Shown: in pieces, positions 61,913 through 64,000 of the stretch | Layout of the letters: every line of letters begins with the position of its first letter | Numbering within the stretch: the stretch's first letter is position 1 | NCBI GenBank assembly: GCA_900472575.1 | Contig: UCIV01000014.1 | Coordinates: forward strand, 62,001 to 126,000 | DNA length: 64,000 bases | Direction: 5' to 3' | DNA from: Hyphomicrobiales bacterium | GTDB taxonomy: Bacteria > Pseudomonadota > Alphaproteobacteria > Rhizobiales > Rhizobiaceae | Position numbers and translations under genes: made by a program | Notes under the pieces: generated by a model | The model's database searches: none | Told to the model about the DNA's origin: nothing | Seen by the model: the letters and a program-made list of their open reading frames with translations, nothing else

Positions 61913-64000
61913 CTAGGTCGCAAATTCCGGGTGCTCAAAGGCCTGTACGCTGGCCGCATAATCTTCGTCGACCTTGCGAACCCGGACCAGACATGTCTGA
62001 GCGCTACATCCTTGCGACAGCGACGACGAAGGCACATCCAGTGTCAGGGCGTTGGGATTGCCGTGACGTTCCAGATTGCGCTCGTAATCCATATCGAACC
62101 ACGCACCCGTCGAAAGCCTGACAACACCCGGCATGATCGCATCAGAAATCACCACGGCCGAAATCAGACGTCCTCGCTCGTTATGGATTTCGACAAGATC
62201 TCCCTCGCTGAGATCGCAACGCTGTGCATCCGTGGGGCTGACGAGAACCGGCTCGCGCCCCTTCACCTTGCCCGCCTTGCTGTGAGGGCTTGCATCCAGC
62301 TGGCTATGCAGACGCCGCACAGGCTGGTCGGAAATCAGATGGAACTGATCCTCGCTCTCCCGGTTGCCCAGCCATTCCGGCGGCTCGAACCAGCTCGGAT
62401 GACCAGAGCAATCATCAAGGCCGAAACTGTCGACCGTCTCGGAAAAGATCTCGATCCTGCCGGAAGGGGTCGGAACCGGATTTGCCTTCGGCTCTTCGCG
62501 GAACTCCTTTAGCATTACCACCGGCAGCGCCTCTGGCTTGAGATCGAAAAGACCATCCTGCCAGAACTGGTCGAAATTCGGCATCTCGACGCCCTTTTCG
62601 CGGGCATTGGCAGCAGTCACGCCATAGAGACGCCGCAGCCAGCCTTCCTCATCGAGGTTTTCGGAAAAATTGACGCCCATGCGCAGCGCCAGTCCGCAGA
62701 AGATGTCGAAATCGTTTCGTGCCTGCGCATACGGTTCCGACACCTTGCGCATCGCCACGATCAGATCCTCGCCGCCGGAGGACGCAATATCGTTGCGTTC
62801 CAGAGGCGTGGTCACCGGCAGGACGATATCCGCAAGCTTGGCGGTCGGCGTCCAGTATGGCTCGTTGACGATGATCGTCTCTGGCTTCTGCCAGGCCTTC
62901 AGCAATCGGTTGAGATCCTGGTGATGATGGAACGGGTTGCCGCCTGCCCAATAGACCAGCCGGATATCCGTATAGCGATGCTCCTTGCCGTTATAGGTGA
63001 AGGCCTCGCCCGGATTGAGCAGCATGTCGGTGATCCGTGCCACCGGAATGAACGCCTTGACCGGATTTTCCCCTTGCGGAAACGCCCCCGACTTGAAGCG
63101 GACATTGTCATGGCCGACCGAATTGAGCGCGCCATAACCGACCCCAAAGCCACCGCCTGGCAATCCGATCTGCCCCAGCATTGCCGCCAGCGTCACCAGC
63201 ATCCAGAAGGGCTGCTCGCCGTGAACGGCACGCTGCAGCGACCATGAGATATTCAGCATCGTTCGGCTGGACGCCATCTCGCGGGCGAGCGACACGATCC
63301 GGTCGGCATCGACGCCGCAGAGTGGAGCAGCCCATTCCGGCGTCTTGGCGATCCCGTCGGTCTCGCCGGCCAGATAGGCCGAAAAACGGTCATATCCGAC
63401 ACAATGGCTATTAAGGAAATCCAGCTGCGCCAGTTCTTCGGTGTGAAGCACATAAGCCAGCGCCAGCATCATCGCCACATCGGTATTCGGCCGGGCGGCG
63501 ATCCATTCGCTGTCGACCGGCATATTGTCCGAGACCGGGCCGATATTGATGAAGCGCGTGCCGTTCTTTTCCATCTCCAGCATACCGGCCACCACGCGGT
63601 GCCGCCCTGCACCGCCGGCTGACATCTGGGCATTCTTGACCGGCACGCCGCCGAAGGTGACGAAAAGCTCGGTATGCTGGGCCATCACGTCGAAGGATGT
63701 ATGCCGATCCAGCAGGAATTCGGTCGAGCCGATCGCATGTGGCAGGATTACCCGTCCGGCAGCAAGGCTGTAATTATCGACAGACGAGACATAACCGCCG
63801 ATCAGGTTGAGAAACCGGTGAACCTGGCTCTGCGCATGATGAAACCGTCCTGCGCTCGCCCAGCCATACGAGCCACCGAAGATGGATTCATTGCCGTGCT
63901 CGCGCCGCACCCGGTCGAGTTCGGCGGCCAGAAGATCGAGCGCCGTATCCCAATCGACCTCGACGAACGGCTCGCGCCCGCGTAAATGCGGATCGGCACC
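61913..64000 (-). CDS. Molybdopterin-dependent oxidoreductase, BisC/TorA/DorA (DMSO reductase) family, 5' end beyond the window
   Basis: The frame stays open from the stop at 61913 to the window edge (696 residues seen); the apparent GTG at 63910 is internal, since DPHLRGREPFVEVDWDTALD upstream is normal family sequence. The serine Mo-ligand loop GGSYGWASAGRFHHAQSQ is near residue 43 of the visible part. RINIGPVSDNMP, YDRFSAYLAGE and a C-terminal molybdopterin-binding domain (VLVSPTDAQRCDLSEGDLVEIHNERGR, in two adjacent stretches) follow. Such enzymes reduce biotin or methionine sulfoxide, TMAO or DMSO. Full length would be near 750 residues, so little is missing. No sign that it belongs to the phosphodiester operon; it is convergent. 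Confidence 0.88.
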   Translation of the reverse strand, partial: GADPHLRGREPFVEVDWDTALDLLAAELDRVRREHGNESIFGGSYGWASAGRFHHAQSQVHRFLNLIGGYVSSVDNYSLAAGRVILPHAIGSTEFLLDRHTSFDVMAQHTELFVTFGGVPVKNAQMSAGGAGRHRVVAGMLEMEKNGTRFINIGPVSDNMPVDSEWIAARPNTDVAMMLALAYVLHTEELAQLDFLNSHCVGYDRFSAYLAGETDGIAKTPEWAAPLCGVDADRIVSLAREMASSRTMLNISWSLQRAVHGEQPFWMLVTLAAMLGQIGLPGGGFGVGYGALNSVGHDNVRFKSGAFPQGENPVKAFIPVARITDMLLNPGEAFTYNGKEHRYTDIRLVYWAGGNPFHHHQDLNRLLKAWQKPETIIVNEPYWTPTAKLADIVLPVTTPLERNDIASSGGEDLIVAMRKVSEPYAQARNDFDIFCGLALRMGVNFSENLDEEGWLRRLYGVTAANAREKGVEMPNFDQFWQDGLFDLKPEALPVVMLKEFREEPKANPVPTPSGRIEIFSETVDSFGLDDCSGHPSWFEPPEWLGNRESEDQFHLISDQPVRRLHSQLDASPHSKAGKVKGREPVLVSPTDAQRCDLSEGDLVEIHNERGRLISAVVISDAIMPGVVRLSTGAWFDMDYERNLERHGNPNALTLDVPSSSLSQGCSAQTCLVRVRKVDEDYAASVQAFEHPEFAT

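Overview
The window is GC-rich, has long coding frames on both strands and short TAATG, TGATG and ATGA overlaps between genes. The gene content (at least seven ABC import systems in 64 kb, LysR/GntR/LacI/AraC/HxlR regulators, pectin and D-peptide catabolism) and the intergenic repeat types point to an alphaproteobacterium of the Rhizobiales (Rhizobium/Agrobacterium/Ochrobactrum-like), probably an accessory or catabolic part of the genome. I saw no rRNA, tRNA, CRISPR array, insertion sequence, phage gene or replication gene. All functions are read from motifs and family resemblance; no database search was run.

Layout. (1) 1-4255, + strand: the tail of a PotD-type binding protein, a serine hydrolase, a YtcJ-type amidohydrolase and an Ldh_2-type reductase. 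(2) 4371-15429: an AroM/dipeptide-type transport operon on the minus strand, a regulator made of an AroM domain fused to a LuxR helix-turn-helix, and a plus-strand DUF917-HyuA operon followed by a zinc alcohol dehydrogenase. The two promoters facing outward from the regulator carry the same 20-bp site at the same distance from a matching -10-like element. (3) 15520-24119: LysR regulator, Liv-type transporter, GMC oxidoreductase and MmsB-like dehydrogenase, with a mosaic of palindromic repeats inserted between livF and livH. (4) 24182-33400, minus strand: DapA-like lyase, GntR regulator, CUT1 sugar transporter, FGGY kinase and fucose-isomerase-like protein, a carbohydrate operon of unknown substrate. 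(5) 33603-35125: an MDR oxidoreductase divergent from an HxlR regulator. (6) 35139-43206: AraC regulator and a CUT1 transporter with GH28 and GH105 enzymes, for uptake and intracellular breakdown of pectin fragments. (7) 43260-54214: M19 dipeptidase, DppABCDF-like transporter, D-aminopeptidase, LysR, D-amino acid aminotransferase and DmpA-type aminopeptidase, a D-amino-acid peptide scavenging locus. (8) 54617-61860: a ugpBAECQ-like operon in which the phosphodiesterase (UgpQ position) is fused to a complete LacI-family repressor and is followed by an inositol-monophosphatase-family phosphatase; a perfect 14-bp palindrome lies upstream. (9) 61913-64000: C-terminal part of a BisC/TorA-type molybdoenzyme.

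The two most unusual items are the AroM-LuxR regulator, which keeps the AroM fold but has serine at both positions aligned to candidate catalytic cysteines of the neighbouring AroM enzyme, together with its shared operator; and the GDPD-LacI fusion, a candidate enzyme-repressor controlling import and cleavage of a phosphodiester, with enzyme logic like AccF/AccG of agrocinopine catabolism.
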